Source: Demequina sp.
GTDB lineage: Bacteria > Actinomycetota > Actinomycetes > Actinomycetales > Demequinaceae
Reading direction: 5' to 3'
DNA length: 64,000 nucleotides
Assembly: GCA_024707205.1 (NCBI GenBank)
Contig: JANQAD010000001.1
Coordinates: 2,474,243-2,538,242, forward strand
In this document: positions 35,974 through 43,806 of the stretch, piece by piece
How positions within the stretch are numbered: position 1 is the stretch's first letter
How the letters are laid out: each line of letters starts with the position of its first letter
Notes under the pieces: model-generated
Databases searched by the model: none
What the model was told of the DNA's origin: nothing
Seen by the model: the letters and a program-made list of their open reading frames with translations, nothing else
Made by a program: the position numbers and the translations under genes

Positions 35974-36636
35974 GTGAGCCTGCGCCGTCATCTGACCGGT
36001 CAGAACATCGCCCTTGTCACCGTCTTCGCGGGGTTCATCGCCGCGTCCACTCTGTGGGGCGGGGTCGAGTTCGCCGCCGGCGTGCCCTTCACCCTGCAGA
36101 CCTTCGCCGTCCTTCTCGCCGGCGCGGTGCTCGGGCCGTGGCGCGGGGCCACTGCAGTGCTCATTTACCTCATCCTCGGCACCGCGGGCCTCCCGATCTT
36201 CGCCGGGCACACGACCGGCGCGATCGCATGGCCGAGCGCCACCGCCGGCTTCCTCATCGGCTTCCTCCCTGCGGCGTTCGTGACCGGCTGGATCGTGCGC
36301 GGCCTGCGCCGCCGTGCGCTCCTGACGTTCACCGGCGCGTTCGGCGCCGCCGTCATCGGCGGACTCGTGGTGCTGTACCCGATCGGCTGGGGCTACGTCG
36401 CGTGGAAGGCCGGACTGGACTTCACCGCGACCGTCGTGGCCGCCGCCCCCTTCGCCGTATTCGACCTCATCAAGTGCGTGTTCGTGGCGCTGGTAGCGAC
36501 CGCCGTGCACCGCGCCTACCCGTGGATCTTGCCTGCCAAGCCAAAGGCGACGTCCGACGCTGTGGCTGCCCAAGCGTCGGGCGTCGCCGAAGGCGGTATT
36601 ACGGGCGAGGCAGAAGAGGCCCTCGCTACCGCCTAA
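35974..36636 (+). CDS. bioY: Biotin transporter substrate-binding protein BioY
   Basis: A 220-residue membrane protein, the S component that captures biotin for the ECF transporter. Six hydrophobic segments are visible. The family signatures VPFTLQTFAVLLAGAVLGPW and IYLILGTAGLPIFAGHTTG are exact BioY features. The last 40 residues are Ala/Gly-rich and vary in the family. GTG start with a strong AGGAGG site 5 bases before it. Followed by bioM and bioN, giving a complete bioYMN operon. Confidence 0.96.
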   Translation: MSLRRHLTGQNIALVTVFAGFIAASTLWGGVEFAAGVPFTLQTFAVLLAGAVLGPWRGATAVLIYLILGTAGLPIFAGHTTGAIAWPSATAGFLIGFLPAAFVTGWIVRGLRRRALLTFTGAFGAAVIGGLVVLYPIGWGYVAWKAGLDFTATVVAAAPFAVFDLIKCVFVALVATAVHRAYPWILPAKPKATSDAVAAQASGVAEGGITGEAEEALATA

Positions 36637-36645
36637 CCTTGACTC

Positions 36646-37350
36646 ATGATCGAGTTCAAGGACGCGGCTGTTACCGCGCCCGATTCGGGCGTTCCGATCC
36701 TCGATCCGACAACCCTCACCCTCACCGAGGACCGGATCAGCATCATCGGGGCCAACGGCTCAGGCAAGTCGACCCTCGCGCGGCTCATCAACGGACTGGT
36801 GATCCCCGTCAGCGGCACGGTCACCGTGGATGGGCTCGACACCGTCAAGCACGGTGCGAAGGTTCGCCGCAAGGTGGGCTACCTCTTCACCGACCCCACC
36901 TCGCAGCTCATCATGCCTACGGCGATCGAGGACGTGACCCTGTCGCTGCGGCGCATCATCGATGACCGCAAGGAGCGCAATCTCGCGGCGCTGGCCGCGC
37001 TCGAGGAGATCGGGCTCGGCGACAAGGCCGACGTCTCCGTCAACGCGCTCAGCGGCGGCCAGCGGCAGCTGCTGGCGCTCGCCGGCGTGCTCGCGGTGAC
37101 GCCCTCGATCATCGTCGCGGACGAGCCGACGACGCTGCTTGACCTGCGGTGGCGCGCACACGTCGGCGCGCTGCTCCGCGCCCTTCCCGTCCAGCTCATC
37201 GAGGTCACCCACGATCTCGACAGCGCTTCGCGCGCCGACCGCACCCTGCTCGTCGACCGCGGCGCCGTCGTCTTCGATGGGGATCCGCGCGAGGCGATCG
37301 CGCTGTATCGCGACCTGATGTTCGGCCGCGTCAAGGACACGCAGGAATGA
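36646..37350 (+). CDS. bioM: Biotin ECF transporter ATPase BioM (EcfA type)
   Basis: A 234-residue ABC ATPase energising biotin uptake. Walker A is SIIGANGSGKSTLARL, the Q-loop region LFTDPTSQLIMPTAIEDV has the EcfA-type layout, the signature is VNALSGGQRQLLALAG, and Walker B is IIVADEPTTLLDLRWR. It begins 10 bp after bioY, and its stop overlaps the bioN start as ATGA. Confidence 0.94.
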   Translation: MIEFKDAAVTAPDSGVPILDPTTLTLTEDRISIIGANGSGKSTLARLINGLVIPVSGTVTVDGLDTVKHGAKVRRKVGYLFTDPTSQLIMPTAIEDVTLSLRRIIDDRKERNLAALAALEEIGLGDKADVSVNALSGGQRQLLALAGVLAVTPSIIVADEPTTLLDLRWRAHVGALLRALPVQLIEVTHDLDSASRADRTLLVDRGAVVFDGDPREAIALYRDLMFGRVKDTQE

Positions 37351-38051
37351 TCTCGCTGCTCGGCATCTACCGGCCGCGACACACCCCGCTGCACCGGGCG
37401 TCGGTGGGGTTCAAGCTGGTGCTGCTGCTCGCGGCGACCATCTGCGTGATCGTGGTGGACGACCCGGTGACGGCGTGCGGAATCGCGGCCGCGTGTCTGC
37501 TGCTACTTCTCAGCACCGCTCCGCCGCCAAAGCCGACGCTGCGAGGGCTCCTGCTCATTGCGATCATGGCGGGCATCACCGTGATCTTCCAGGTGTGGCG
37601 CGGCGAGTACGCGAAGGCGGTCGATACGGCCGCGGACATCGTGGCGATCTCCGCCCTCGCGCTCGCCATCACGTGCTCCACGCCCATGGAGGAGGTCCTT
37701 GACGCGATCTCCACGCTCGCACGCCCCATCCGGCGCATCCTGCCCCCAGAGACGCTCGGGCTGATGTTCGCGATGACCCTCCGCGCGATTCCCGAGGCTG
37801 CCCGCCTGCTCGTGGAGGCGCGCACTGCTGCTCGCGCCCGCGGACTCGATCGCAGCCCCCGGGCCATCCTCATTCCCGCGGCCACGCGGTCCGTCGGATT
37901 CGCCCTGCAGTTGGGTCAGGCGCTGCACGCGCGTGGAATCGCAGAGGAGGCACCACCGGATCGCAAGCGGAAGCCCTCGCCTGCCGCGGAGCCAAAGCAT
38001 GAACCCGGCACGAGCCGCCGCGCGCGGCGCAGGGATACTCTGAACCCGTGA
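37347..38051 (+). CDS. bioN: Biotin ECF transporter transmembrane protein BioN (EcfT type)
   Basis: A 234-residue T component. The N-terminus is YRPRHTPLHRASVGFKLVLL, followed by five hydrophobic segments. The two cytoplasmic Ala-Arg-Gly coupling motifs that dock onto the ATPase are seen in ARTAARARGLDRSPR and GQALHARGIAEEAP. The C-terminus is long, basic and Pro-rich. Start overlaps the bioM stop; its own stop overlaps the next gene's GTG, so four genes may be translated from one message. Confidence 0.93.
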   Translation: MISLLGIYRPRHTPLHRASVGFKLVLLLAATICVIVVDDPVTACGIAAACLLLLLSTAPPPKPTLRGLLLIAIMAGITVIFQVWRGEYAKAVDTAADIVAISALALAITCSTPMEEVLDAISTLARPIRRILPPETLGLMFAMTLRAIPEAARLLVEARTAARARGLDRSPRAILIPAATRSVGFALQLGQALHARGIAEEAPPDRKRKPSPAAEPKHEPGTSRRARRRDTLNP

Positions 38052-38947
38052 CGTTCAACGACAACGCAAGCATCAACTCCGGCCGCGTCCAGCGGCGCAA
38101 GGGGGCGCTGGCGGTGGAATCGCCATCGGCGGCGGCGCGGGCGGCATCGTCATCGTGCTGCTGTTCCTGCTGTTCCAGTTCATCGGCGGTGGCGACGCCA
38201 CGAGGCGCGCTCAACGGGCTCACCAACGACACCCAGGATCAGACCACTGACGGCGACTACGCCGCGGCGTGCGACACCGGCGCTGAGGCGAACGCGTCTG
38301 CGGACTGCCGCGTCGCGGGCACGATCACCTCGCTAGACGACTACTGGTCCGACGCGATGCCCGCGCTGGGGCGCAATCTCGATCTGCCGGGAATCGTCGT
38401 CTTCGATGCGTCCACCTCGTCTGCGTGCGGCACCGCATCTTCGGCAACAGGGCCCTTCTACTGCCCGACCGACCAGACGATCTACCTCGACACCGCGTTC
38501 TTCAGCGAACTCGAGAACACCTATGGGGCGAGCGGCGGCCCGCTCGCCCAGATGTACGTCGTTGCGCACGAGTACGGGCACCACATCCAGAACGAGCTTG
38601 GCGTGTTCAACGTCGCTGACACCTCGCAGACCGGTGAGGACTCGGACTCGGTCAAGGTGGAGCTCATGGCCGACTGCCTCGCGGGCGTGTGGGCCGGCCA
38701 CGCGGCCACCACCCAAGGCGCCAACGGGGTCACGCTCATTCAGCCGCTGACCGAGCAGGACGTGAATGACGCGCTGTCCGCGGCGGCTGCCGTTGGGGAC
38801 GACCGCATCCAGCAGCAGGCAACGGGGCACGTCAACGAGTCCGCGTTCACCCACGGCTCCGCAGCGGAGCGGGTCAACGCGTTCAAGACGGGCTACACCA
38901 AGGGCACCGCGACGGCCTGCGACACCTTCGGAGTAATCGGCCGCTGA
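38048..38947 (+). CDS. Neutral zinc metallopeptidase (YpfJ family) with two compensating frameshifts
   Basis: A 299-residue protein as read, of the putative neutral zinc metallopeptidase family. The zinc site is in VVAHEYGHHIQNELG (HExxH), with the third ligand in ELMADCLAGVWAGH. The N-terminus MTFNDNASINSGRVQRRKG is family-typical. Between about 38101 and 38210 the frame reads as Ser/Cys-rich nonsense, while another frame reads GIAIGGGAGGIVIVLLFLLF, the expected membrane anchor. So one base is missing at the G5 run 38101-38105 and one is extra near 38203-38210; the frame returns before LNGLTNDTQDQTT. Confidence 0.88.
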   Translation: MTFNDNASINSGRVQRRKGALAVESPSAAARAASSSCCCSCCSSSSAVATPRGALNGLTNDTQDQTTDGDYAAACDTGAEANASADCRVAGTITSLDDYWSDAMPALGRNLDLPGIVVFDASTSSACGTASSATGPFYCPTDQTIYLDTAFFSELENTYGASGGPLAQMYVVAHEYGHHIQNELGVFNVADTSQTGEDSDSVKVELMADCLAGVWAGHAATTQGANGVTLIQPLTEQDVNDALSAAAAVGDDRIQQQATGHVNESAFTHGSAAERVNAFKTGYTKGTATACDTFGVIGR

Positions 38948-39077
38948 CTCCCGGCCTGACCCGGCTCGCCCCGCCGCGCTCTCCCACCCGCCCGTCATGC
39001 CTGCCCCCGCGCTGAAATGGGCTCTGAGTTTCACGAAAACGCGACTTGGTGAACCTAGGCGTACATTTGGGGCGGCG

Positions 39078-39476
39078 TCACACGCCTAGGGAGGCGACGA
39101 GGTCGCGGACTCGCGCCTCGATCTCATCGCGGATGGGACGCACGGCGTCCAAGGACAGCCCGGCGGGGTCGTCGAGCACCCAGTCCTCGTAGCGCTTGCC
39201 CGGAACGTACGGGCACGCATCGCCGCAGCCCATGGTGATCACGACATCCGCCACCTGCACGTCTGCAAGGTCGAGGCGGCGAGGGGTCCCGGCCGAGATG
39301 TCGATCCCCACTTCCGCCATCGCAGCCACCGCTACCGGGTTGATGGCATCGCCCGGGGAAGAGCCCGCCGAGAGAACATCGATCCGGTCGCCCGCGAGCG
39401 AGCGCAGGAAGCCAGCGGCCATCTGCGACCGTCCCGCGTTATGAACACAGACGAACAGCACTGACGGTCGGGCCAT
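39078..39476 (-). CDS. arsC: Arsenate reductase ArsC (LMW-phosphatase type)
   Basis: A 132-residue arsenate reductase. The phosphatase P-loop is VLFVCVHNAGRSQMAAG (Cys10-x5-Arg16), and two further cysteines, Cys84 and Cys88 in MGCGDACPYVPG, form the redox relay of the thioredoxin-dependent class. It reduces arsenate to arsenite. The MARPSVLF start follows a GAGGAG-like site. A Cys-rich micro-ORF lies 64 bp upstream on the same strand, and arsR is divergent. No arsenite pump (ArsB or Acr3) is next to it. Confidence 0.93.
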   Translation of the reverse strand: MARPSVLFVCVHNAGRSQMAAGFLRSLAGDRIDVLSAGSSPGDAINPVAVAAMAEVGIDISAGTPRRLDLADVQVADVVITMGCGDACPYVPGKRYEDWVLDDPAGLSLDAVRPIRDEIEARVRDLVASLGV

Positions 39477-39540
39477 GTTGACTCCTCGGGAAGGTTGATG
39501 GGTGGCCGCCGCCCGCGCGCTGGCGGCGGCCGGGCGGGAT

Positions 39541-39588
39541 CTAGCTGCAGCAGCCGGGTGGGCAGCACCCGTCGTCACAGTTCAGCAT
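39541..39588 (-). CDS. Putative 15-residue Cys-rich micropeptide upstream of arsC
   Basis: A tiny open frame reading MLNCDDGCCPPGCCS: five of fifteen residues are cysteine, in a C-x3-CC-x3-CC pattern. A strong ribosome site AAAGGGGA lies 5-6 bases before the ATG, and the frame sits first in the transcript that continues into arsC. The pattern suggests thiol binding of arsenite or metal, or a leader peptide. I know of no verified family, so coding status rests on the start signal, context and composition alone. Confidence 0.55.
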   Translation of the reverse strand: MLNCDDGCCPPGCCS

Positions 39589-39680
39589 GACGGTCCCCTT
39601 TCTGCATCGATGAAGGTCGATGCTTGCGCATCGTGACTCACTACATCGACGTTTGTCAATATATACGCCATACTGACCCC
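39589..39680. promoter_or_regulatory. Divergent ars promoter/operator region
   Basis: This stretch separates arsR (plus) from the micro-ORF and arsC (minus). It is AT-rich near TCAATATATACG. TTGACA on the minus strand (complement of 39653-39658) is a good -35 element for the arsC side. A CGATGC/GCATCG inverted repeat with a 4-base spacer and repeated CATCGA units lie between 39600 and 39650 and are candidate ArsR sites. Confidence 0.5.
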
Positions 39681-40047
39681 ATGAGGAACCTCGAGGTGCT
39701 CTCCCCTGTCGCCTGTTGCACGCCGCTGGTGGGCACGCCGATGCGCCGCGCCGACGCCGAGTCCGTGGCGCGGGCGCTCAAGGCCTTGGCGGATCCGGCT
39801 CGTGTGCAGATCATCTCGATCGTGGCGTCGCACGCCAACGCGGAGGCGTGTGTGCGACCTGCAGGACGCACTCGGGCTGTCCCAGCCCACGGTCTCCCAC
39901 CACTTGAAGGTGCTGGTAGATGCCGGGTTTCTCTCCCGCTCGCAGCGTGGCACGTGGGCCTTCTACGCGCTGGTCCCGGGTGCGCTCGGGACGGTTGCCG
40001 CCGCCCTTGCCGAGCCGGCGGCCGTAGCCGAACTCGTGACCGCCTAG
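39681..40047 (+). CDS. arsR: ArsR family As(III)-responsive repressor, frameshifted
   Basis: A winged-helix repressor of about 122 residues when repaired. The N-terminus MRNLEVLSPVACCTPLVG has an adjacent Cys12-Cys13 pair, as in Corynebacterium ArsR, where this pair plus a cysteine near position 55 binds arsenite. ARALKALADPARVQIISIV follows. The frame then breaks in the GTGTGTG tract 39848-39854. Restoring a TG pair gives EACVCDLQDALGLSQPTVSH, the canonical metal loop and recognition helix; removing one base would also restore the frame. The rest reads HHLKVLVDAGFLSRSQRGTW. Stop shares CTAG with the next gene. Confidence 0.88.
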
Positions 40048-40595
40048 TCCTCGTCAAGCATCGCGACGAGCCGCGTCGTGGTGCGCCAGTTGCGAATGGT
40101 CATGTGGCGATAGGGCACGGTGCCGACCACCGAACTCATCTTGGACCGCGTGCGCTGCGCGCTGAGCCTGCGGAAGTACACCGCGCCCTTGCCCTCCCAC
40201 GCGGTGTCCACGCCCTCCCGGATGCCGAAGGCGGCCAGGGCGTCCGCCGTCGACGTCCGCGGGTGGAGGAACGCAACGTCGTAGTGATACTTGTCAGGCT
40301 CTGTGCCGAAGCCAGCCGGAGCGTCGGACACCGCGAGCCGCAACGTCTCCGAGGAGACGGCCACGACCACGGTGGCGACGCCAAACTCGCTCTCGAGCAC
40401 ACCCTCGACGGCGGCCGCGACGCTCATCTCGTCTCGCCCGGGAGCCGCGAGCAGCACATTCCCAGACTGGATGTACGTGCGAACGCCCTCGAAACCGGCG
40501 GCGTCAAGGGCGCTGCGCAATGCCGCCATGGGCACGATGTTGTTGCCGCCAACGTTGATGCCGCGGATCAGCGCGACGTGCGTGGCGACGGGCAC
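40044..40595 (-). CDS. DUF1697 family protein
   Basis: A 183-residue protein that opens HVALIRGINVGGNNIVPMAA and continues with AGFEGVRTYIQSGNVLLAAP, the two hallmarks of DUF1697. The rest of the family pattern (AVYFRRLSAQRTRSKMSSVV and TIRNWRTTTRLVAML) is complete. The function is unknown. GTG start. Its stop overlaps the arsR stop through CTAG. Confidence 0.92.
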   Translation of the reverse strand: MPVATHVALIRGINVGGNNIVPMAALRSALDAAGFEGVRTYIQSGNVLLAAPGRDEMSVAAAVEGVLESEFGVATVVVAVSSETLRLAVSDAPAGFGTEPDKYHYDVAFLHPRTSTADALAAFGIREGVDTAWEGKGAVYFRRLSAQRTRSKMSSVVGTVPYRHMTIRNWRTTTRLVAMLDED

Positions 40596-40598
40596 GTG

Positions 40599-40928
40599 CT
40601 AGACGTTGAAGCCGAGCGCGCGGAGCTGCTCCCGACCGTCGTCGGTGATCTTGTCGGGACCCCACGGCGGCATCCACACCCAGTTGATGCGGAAGCCATC
40701 AACGAGACCCGAGAGGGCCGCGGACGCCTGATCCTCGATCACATCCGTGAGCGGGCACGCGGCCGACGTGAGCGTCATGTCGATCACCGCGTGGCGGTTC
40801 GCGTCGAGCTGGATGCCGTAGACGAGGCCGAGGTCAACGACATTGATCCCGAGCTCGGGGTCGATGACGTCGCGGAGGGCCTCCTCGACGTCCGCGGCAT
40901 TGGACGGCGTTGTAGCAGTGTCAGTCAT
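40599..40928 (-). CDS. sufT: SufT / MIP18-family Fe-S assembly factor
   Basis: A 109-residue DUF59 protein, the last gene of the suf operon. The family core is VIDPELGINVVDLGLVYGIQ followed by TLTSAACPLTDVIEDQ with the reactive cysteine, and a C-terminal WMPPWGPDKITDDGREQLRA. SufT supports maturation of Fe-S proteins, as shown for the mycobacterial homologue. The ATG overlaps the end of sufU by 8 bases. Confidence 0.92.
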   Translation of the reverse strand: MTDTATTPSNAADVEEALRDVIDPELGINVVDLGLVYGIQLDANRHAVIDMTLTSAACPLTDVIEDQASAALSGLVDGFRINWVWMPPWGPDKITDDGREQLRALGFNV

Positions 40929-41397
40929 GGCTGCCTCCTTCTGTCGAAGCCTGAGCCTTCACGAGCGCGTCCCGCAGGGCCATCCAGCCCAGCAACGCGC
41001 ACTTGATACGGGCAGGATACTTCCCCACTCCGACGAACGCCGTAGCGTCGCCGAGCAGGTCCTCGCGAAACTCGTCAAGGGGCTCACCCCTGTTGCTCAT
41101 GAGAGCCCGGAACGCCTCGTAGGTGACGTCCGCGTGCTCAAGGCTCTCGCCCTCGACGAGCTCGCTCAGCACCGACACCGACGCCTGCGAGATGGAGCAC
41201 CCGGAGCCCTCCCAACTCACCGACGCCACGGTGTCCCCGTCCACACCGACGCGCAGGCGCACCTCGTCGCCGCACGTGGTGTTGACCTGGTGCGACTCGC
41301 CGACCTGCGGCAGGTCAAGCGTCACGAGCCCGCGCCCGTGCGCCTCCCGCGCGTGGTCCATGATGACCTGCTGGTACATCTGTTCAAGGTCGCTCAT
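40921..41397 (-). CDS. sufU: SufU Fe-S cluster assembly sulfurtransferase
   Basis: A 158-residue zinc-dependent SufU. It begins DLEQMYQQVIMDHAREAHGR and has the three SufU cysteines: NTTCGDEVRLRV, GSGCSISQASVSVLSELV (with the SufU-specific insertion after it), and RIKCALLGWMALRDAL. SufU accepts persulfide sulfur from SufS and passes it to SufB. Start overlaps the sufS stop by 4 bases. Confidence 0.94.
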   Translation of the reverse strand: MSDLEQMYQQVIMDHAREAHGRGLVTLDLPQVGESHQVNTTCGDEVRLRVGVDGDTVASVSWEGSGCSISQASVSVLSELVEGESLEHADVTYEAFRALMSNRGEPLDEFREDLLGDATAFVGVGKYPARIKCALLGWMALRDALVKAQASTEGGSHD

Positions 41398-42659
41398 ACG
41401 GTCACTCCAAAGAAGCTCGGCACTGTCGCGAGCACCTCGAGGAAGGCGCGCGCGTCATCTTCGCTGGTATACACATGGCCCGACGCTCTGGTTGAGCCGG
41501 TGAGGCCAAGTCGCCGATGCAGGGGCTGGGCGCAGTGGTGGCCAACGCGCACGGCGATGCCGCGGTCGTCGAGCACCTGGCCCACGTCGTGTGGGTGAAC
41601 GCCGTCGACGGCCACGGCGGCAAGGCCGAGCACGCCATGGGGCGCCGTGACCGGCCCCAACAGCCGCACACCGGGGATCTCTGCGACCCCCTCGCGCAGA
41701 ATCGCGCCGATGCGCCGCTCGTGCTCCGCGACGTTGCCCATGCCGAGCGCACCCAGGTACTGAGCCGCAGCGGCCATGCCAACCGCCTGCGCCACAGGCT
41801 GAGTGCCGGGCTCGAAGCGCTGCGGGGCGTCGAGGAACGTGGTGGTCTCCATCGTCACGATCCTGATCGCGGAGCCGCCGTAGATGGATGGCGGGAGCGC
41901 GTTGAGCAGCTCCTTGCGCCCCCACAACGCGCCCACGCCGGTTGGGCCCAGCATCTTGTGGGCGGAGAAGGCGGCGAAGTCCACACCCAACTCCCCCACC
42001 GAAACCGGAAGGTGCGGCACGGACTGGCACGCGTCGAGGACGGTGATGGCGCCCACCTCGCGGGCACGGCGGACGAACGCGGCGACATCGGTGATGACGC
42101 CGGTCACATTCGACGCGTGCGTGAATGCGACGATGCGCGTGCGCTCAGTGATGACGGTCTCGAGCTCCTCGTAGCGCAGCGTGGCGTCGTCGTTCGCGCC
42201 GATCCAGCGCAGCGTGGCGCCCGTGCGCGCGGCCAACTGCTGCCACGGGATGAGGTTCGCGTGGTGTTCTGACTCGGTGACGACGATCTCGTCCCCCGCG
42301 CCCAAACGGAACCTCTCAGCGTCGGACCCTCCCAAGCCGTCGGTCGCCGCGGCGAAGCCGTTCGCCACCAGGTTGAGCGCCTGGGTGGCGCCGGGAGTCC
42401 ACACGAGCTCGTCCGATGGCGCCCCAATGAAGGCGGCGACCTGAGAGCGCGCGGTCTCAAAGGCGTCGGTCGCCTCCTCCGCGAGCAGGTGCGCGCCGCG
42501 CGCTACCGCGCCGTTGTGGAACTGGTAGAAGTCCGCCTCGGCGTTGAGCACAGCGTGCGGCTTCTGGCTCGTTGCGCCCGAGTCCAGGTACACCAGCGGC
42601 TTCCCGTTCCGCACCGTGCGGGTGAGGAGCGGGAAGTCGCGGCGGACGTCGGGAAGCAT
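41394..42659 (-). CDS. sufS: Cysteine desulfurase SufS
   Basis: A 421-residue PLP enzyme that takes sulfur from cysteine for Fe-S assembly. The PLP Lys is in FAAFSAHKMLGPTGVGALWG, and the active-site Cys in VRVGHHCAQPLHRRLG. The N-terminal LVYLDSGATSQKPHAVLNAE and TRIVAFTHASNVTGVITDVA are typical of group II desulfurases. Separated from sufC by 8 bp. Confidence 0.95.
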   Translation of the reverse strand: MLPDVRRDFPLLTRTVRNGKPLVYLDSGATSQKPHAVLNAEADFYQFHNGAVARGAHLLAEEATDAFETARSQVAAFIGAPSDELVWTPGATQALNLVANGFAAATDGLGGSDAERFRLGAGDEIVVTESEHHANLIPWQQLAARTGATLRWIGANDDATLRYEELETVITERTRIVAFTHASNVTGVITDVAAFVRRAREVGAITVLDACQSVPHLPVSVGELGVDFAAFSAHKMLGPTGVGALWGRKELLNALPPSIYGGSAIRIVTMETTTFLDAPQRFEPGTQPVAQAVGMAAAAQYLGALGMGNVAEHERRIGAILREGVAEIPGVRLLGPVTAPHGVLGLAAVAVDGVHPHDVGQVLDDRGIAVRVGHHCAQPLHRRLGLTGSTRASGHVYTSEDDARAFLEVLATVPSFFGVTV

Positions 42660-42667
42660 AGCTGTGA

Positions 42668-43453
42668 TCAGGCGTCGACCAGGAACCGGTCGTAGCCCTC
42701 GGCCTCGAGGCGAGCGGCGAGCTCGGGCCCGCCCTCTTCCGCCACGCGGCCGGCCACGAACACGTGGACGAAGTCGGGCTCGATGTAGTTCAGGATGCGC
42801 GTGTAGTGCGTGATGAGCATGACGCCGAGGCCCGTGTTGGCCTTGACGCGGTTCACGCCTTCGCTCACGATGCGCAGCGCGTCCACGTCGAGGCCGGAGT
42901 CGGTCTCGTCGAGGATCGCGATCTTGGGCTGGAGCAGCTCCATCTGGAGGATCTCGTGGCGCTTCTTCTCGCCACCGCTGAAGCCCTCGTTGACGTTGCG
43001 CTCAGCGAACTCGGGGTCCATGCGCAGCGCCTCCATGGCGCCCTTCACGTCTTTGACCCACGTGCGCAGCTTGGGAGCCTCGCCGTCGATCGCCGTCTTA
43101 GCGGTGCGCAGGAAGTTGGTCACGGACACACCGGGGACCTCCACCGGGTACTGCATCGCGAGGAACAGGCCCGCCTTGGCGCGCTCGTCAACCGTCATCG
43201 CGAGCACGTCCTCGCCGTCAAGCGTGACGGTGCCTGCGGTGACCTGGTACTTGGGGTGACCCGCGAGCGAGTAGGCGAGCGTGGACTTGCCGGAGCCGTT
43301 GGGGCCCATGATGGCGTGCGTCTCGCCGGAACGGATGGTCAGGTCCACACCGCGAAGGATCTCCTTGGTGCCCTCGGGGGTCTCGACCGTGACGTGCAGT
43401 CCGCGGATCTCGAGGGTGTGTGCGGGCGCGGTTTGAGTTGGCTCGGTGCTCAT
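42668..43453 (-). CDS. sufC: Fe-S assembly ATPase SufC
   Basis: A 261-residue ABC-type ATPase of the SufBCD scaffold. Walker A is IMGPNGSGKSTLAYSLAGHP, the signature is NEGFSGGEKKRHEILQMELL, Walker B is KIAILDETDSGLDVDALRIV, and the switch His is in MLITHYTRIL. The distinctive HPKYQVTAGTVTLDGEDVL loop follows Walker A as in all SufC. Its first bases overlap the stop of the Rieske gene. Confidence 0.96.
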   Translation of the reverse strand: MSTEPTQTAPAHTLEIRGLHVTVETPEGTKEILRGVDLTIRSGETHAIMGPNGSGKSTLAYSLAGHPKYQVTAGTVTLDGEDVLAMTVDERAKAGLFLAMQYPVEVPGVSVTNFLRTAKTAIDGEAPKLRTWVKDVKGAMEALRMDPEFAERNVNEGFSGGEKKRHEILQMELLQPKIAILDETDSGLDVDALRIVSEGVNRVKANTGLGVMLITHYTRILNYIEPDFVHVFVAGRVAEEGGPELAARLEAEGYDRFLVDA

Positions 43454-43806
43454 GTCAGCTCCTTGGTAGAGGTCGTGGGGTTGTCCACGTCGACGAGCAC
43501 GCGCTCGCCGTCAATGCGGACGGGGTAGGTGGGAACGGGTGTGATGGCCGGGAACTCCTGGGGCTCTCCGGTGCGGACGTCGAAGCGCGAGCCGTGTGCC
43601 CAGCACTCGATGAGGCAGCCCTGGACCTCGCCCTCGGACAGGGACACCTGGCCGTGGCTGCATTCGTCGCCTATGGCGTAGAAGTCGCCGTTGTCGGTGC
43701 GGACCACCGCTACTGCAACGTCTTGGCCCGATGCTTCGGTGAGCTCGGCGAGCATGGCCGTGCCTGGCTCCATGTCGGTCACCAGGCACGCGAACTGGTC
43801 ACTCAT
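43450..43806 (-). CDS. Rieske [2Fe-2S] ferredoxin in the suf operon
   Basis: A 118-residue non-haem-oxygenase-type Rieske protein. The cluster ligands are DECSHGQVSLSEG (Cys-x-His) and IECWAHGSRFDVRTGE (Cys-x2-His). It has no membrane anchor, so it is a soluble electron carrier. In actinobacteria a Rieske gene is commonly found between sufD and sufC, suggesting a redox role in cluster assembly, but this is not proven. Overlaps both neighbours by a few bases. Confidence 0.92.
   Translation of the reverse strand: MSDQFACLVTDMEPGTAMLAELTEASGQDVAVAVVRTDNGDFYAIGDECSHGQVSLSEGEVQGCLIECWAHGSRFDVRTGEPQEFPAITPVPTYPVRIDGERVLVDVDNPTTSTKELT

Noticed and set aside
39054..39090. CCTAGGCGT / ACGCCTAGG inverted repeat as arsC terminator
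   Set aside because: One arm lies within arsC codons before the hairpin could act as a terminator, the loop is long, and there is no T-tract; left unannotated.
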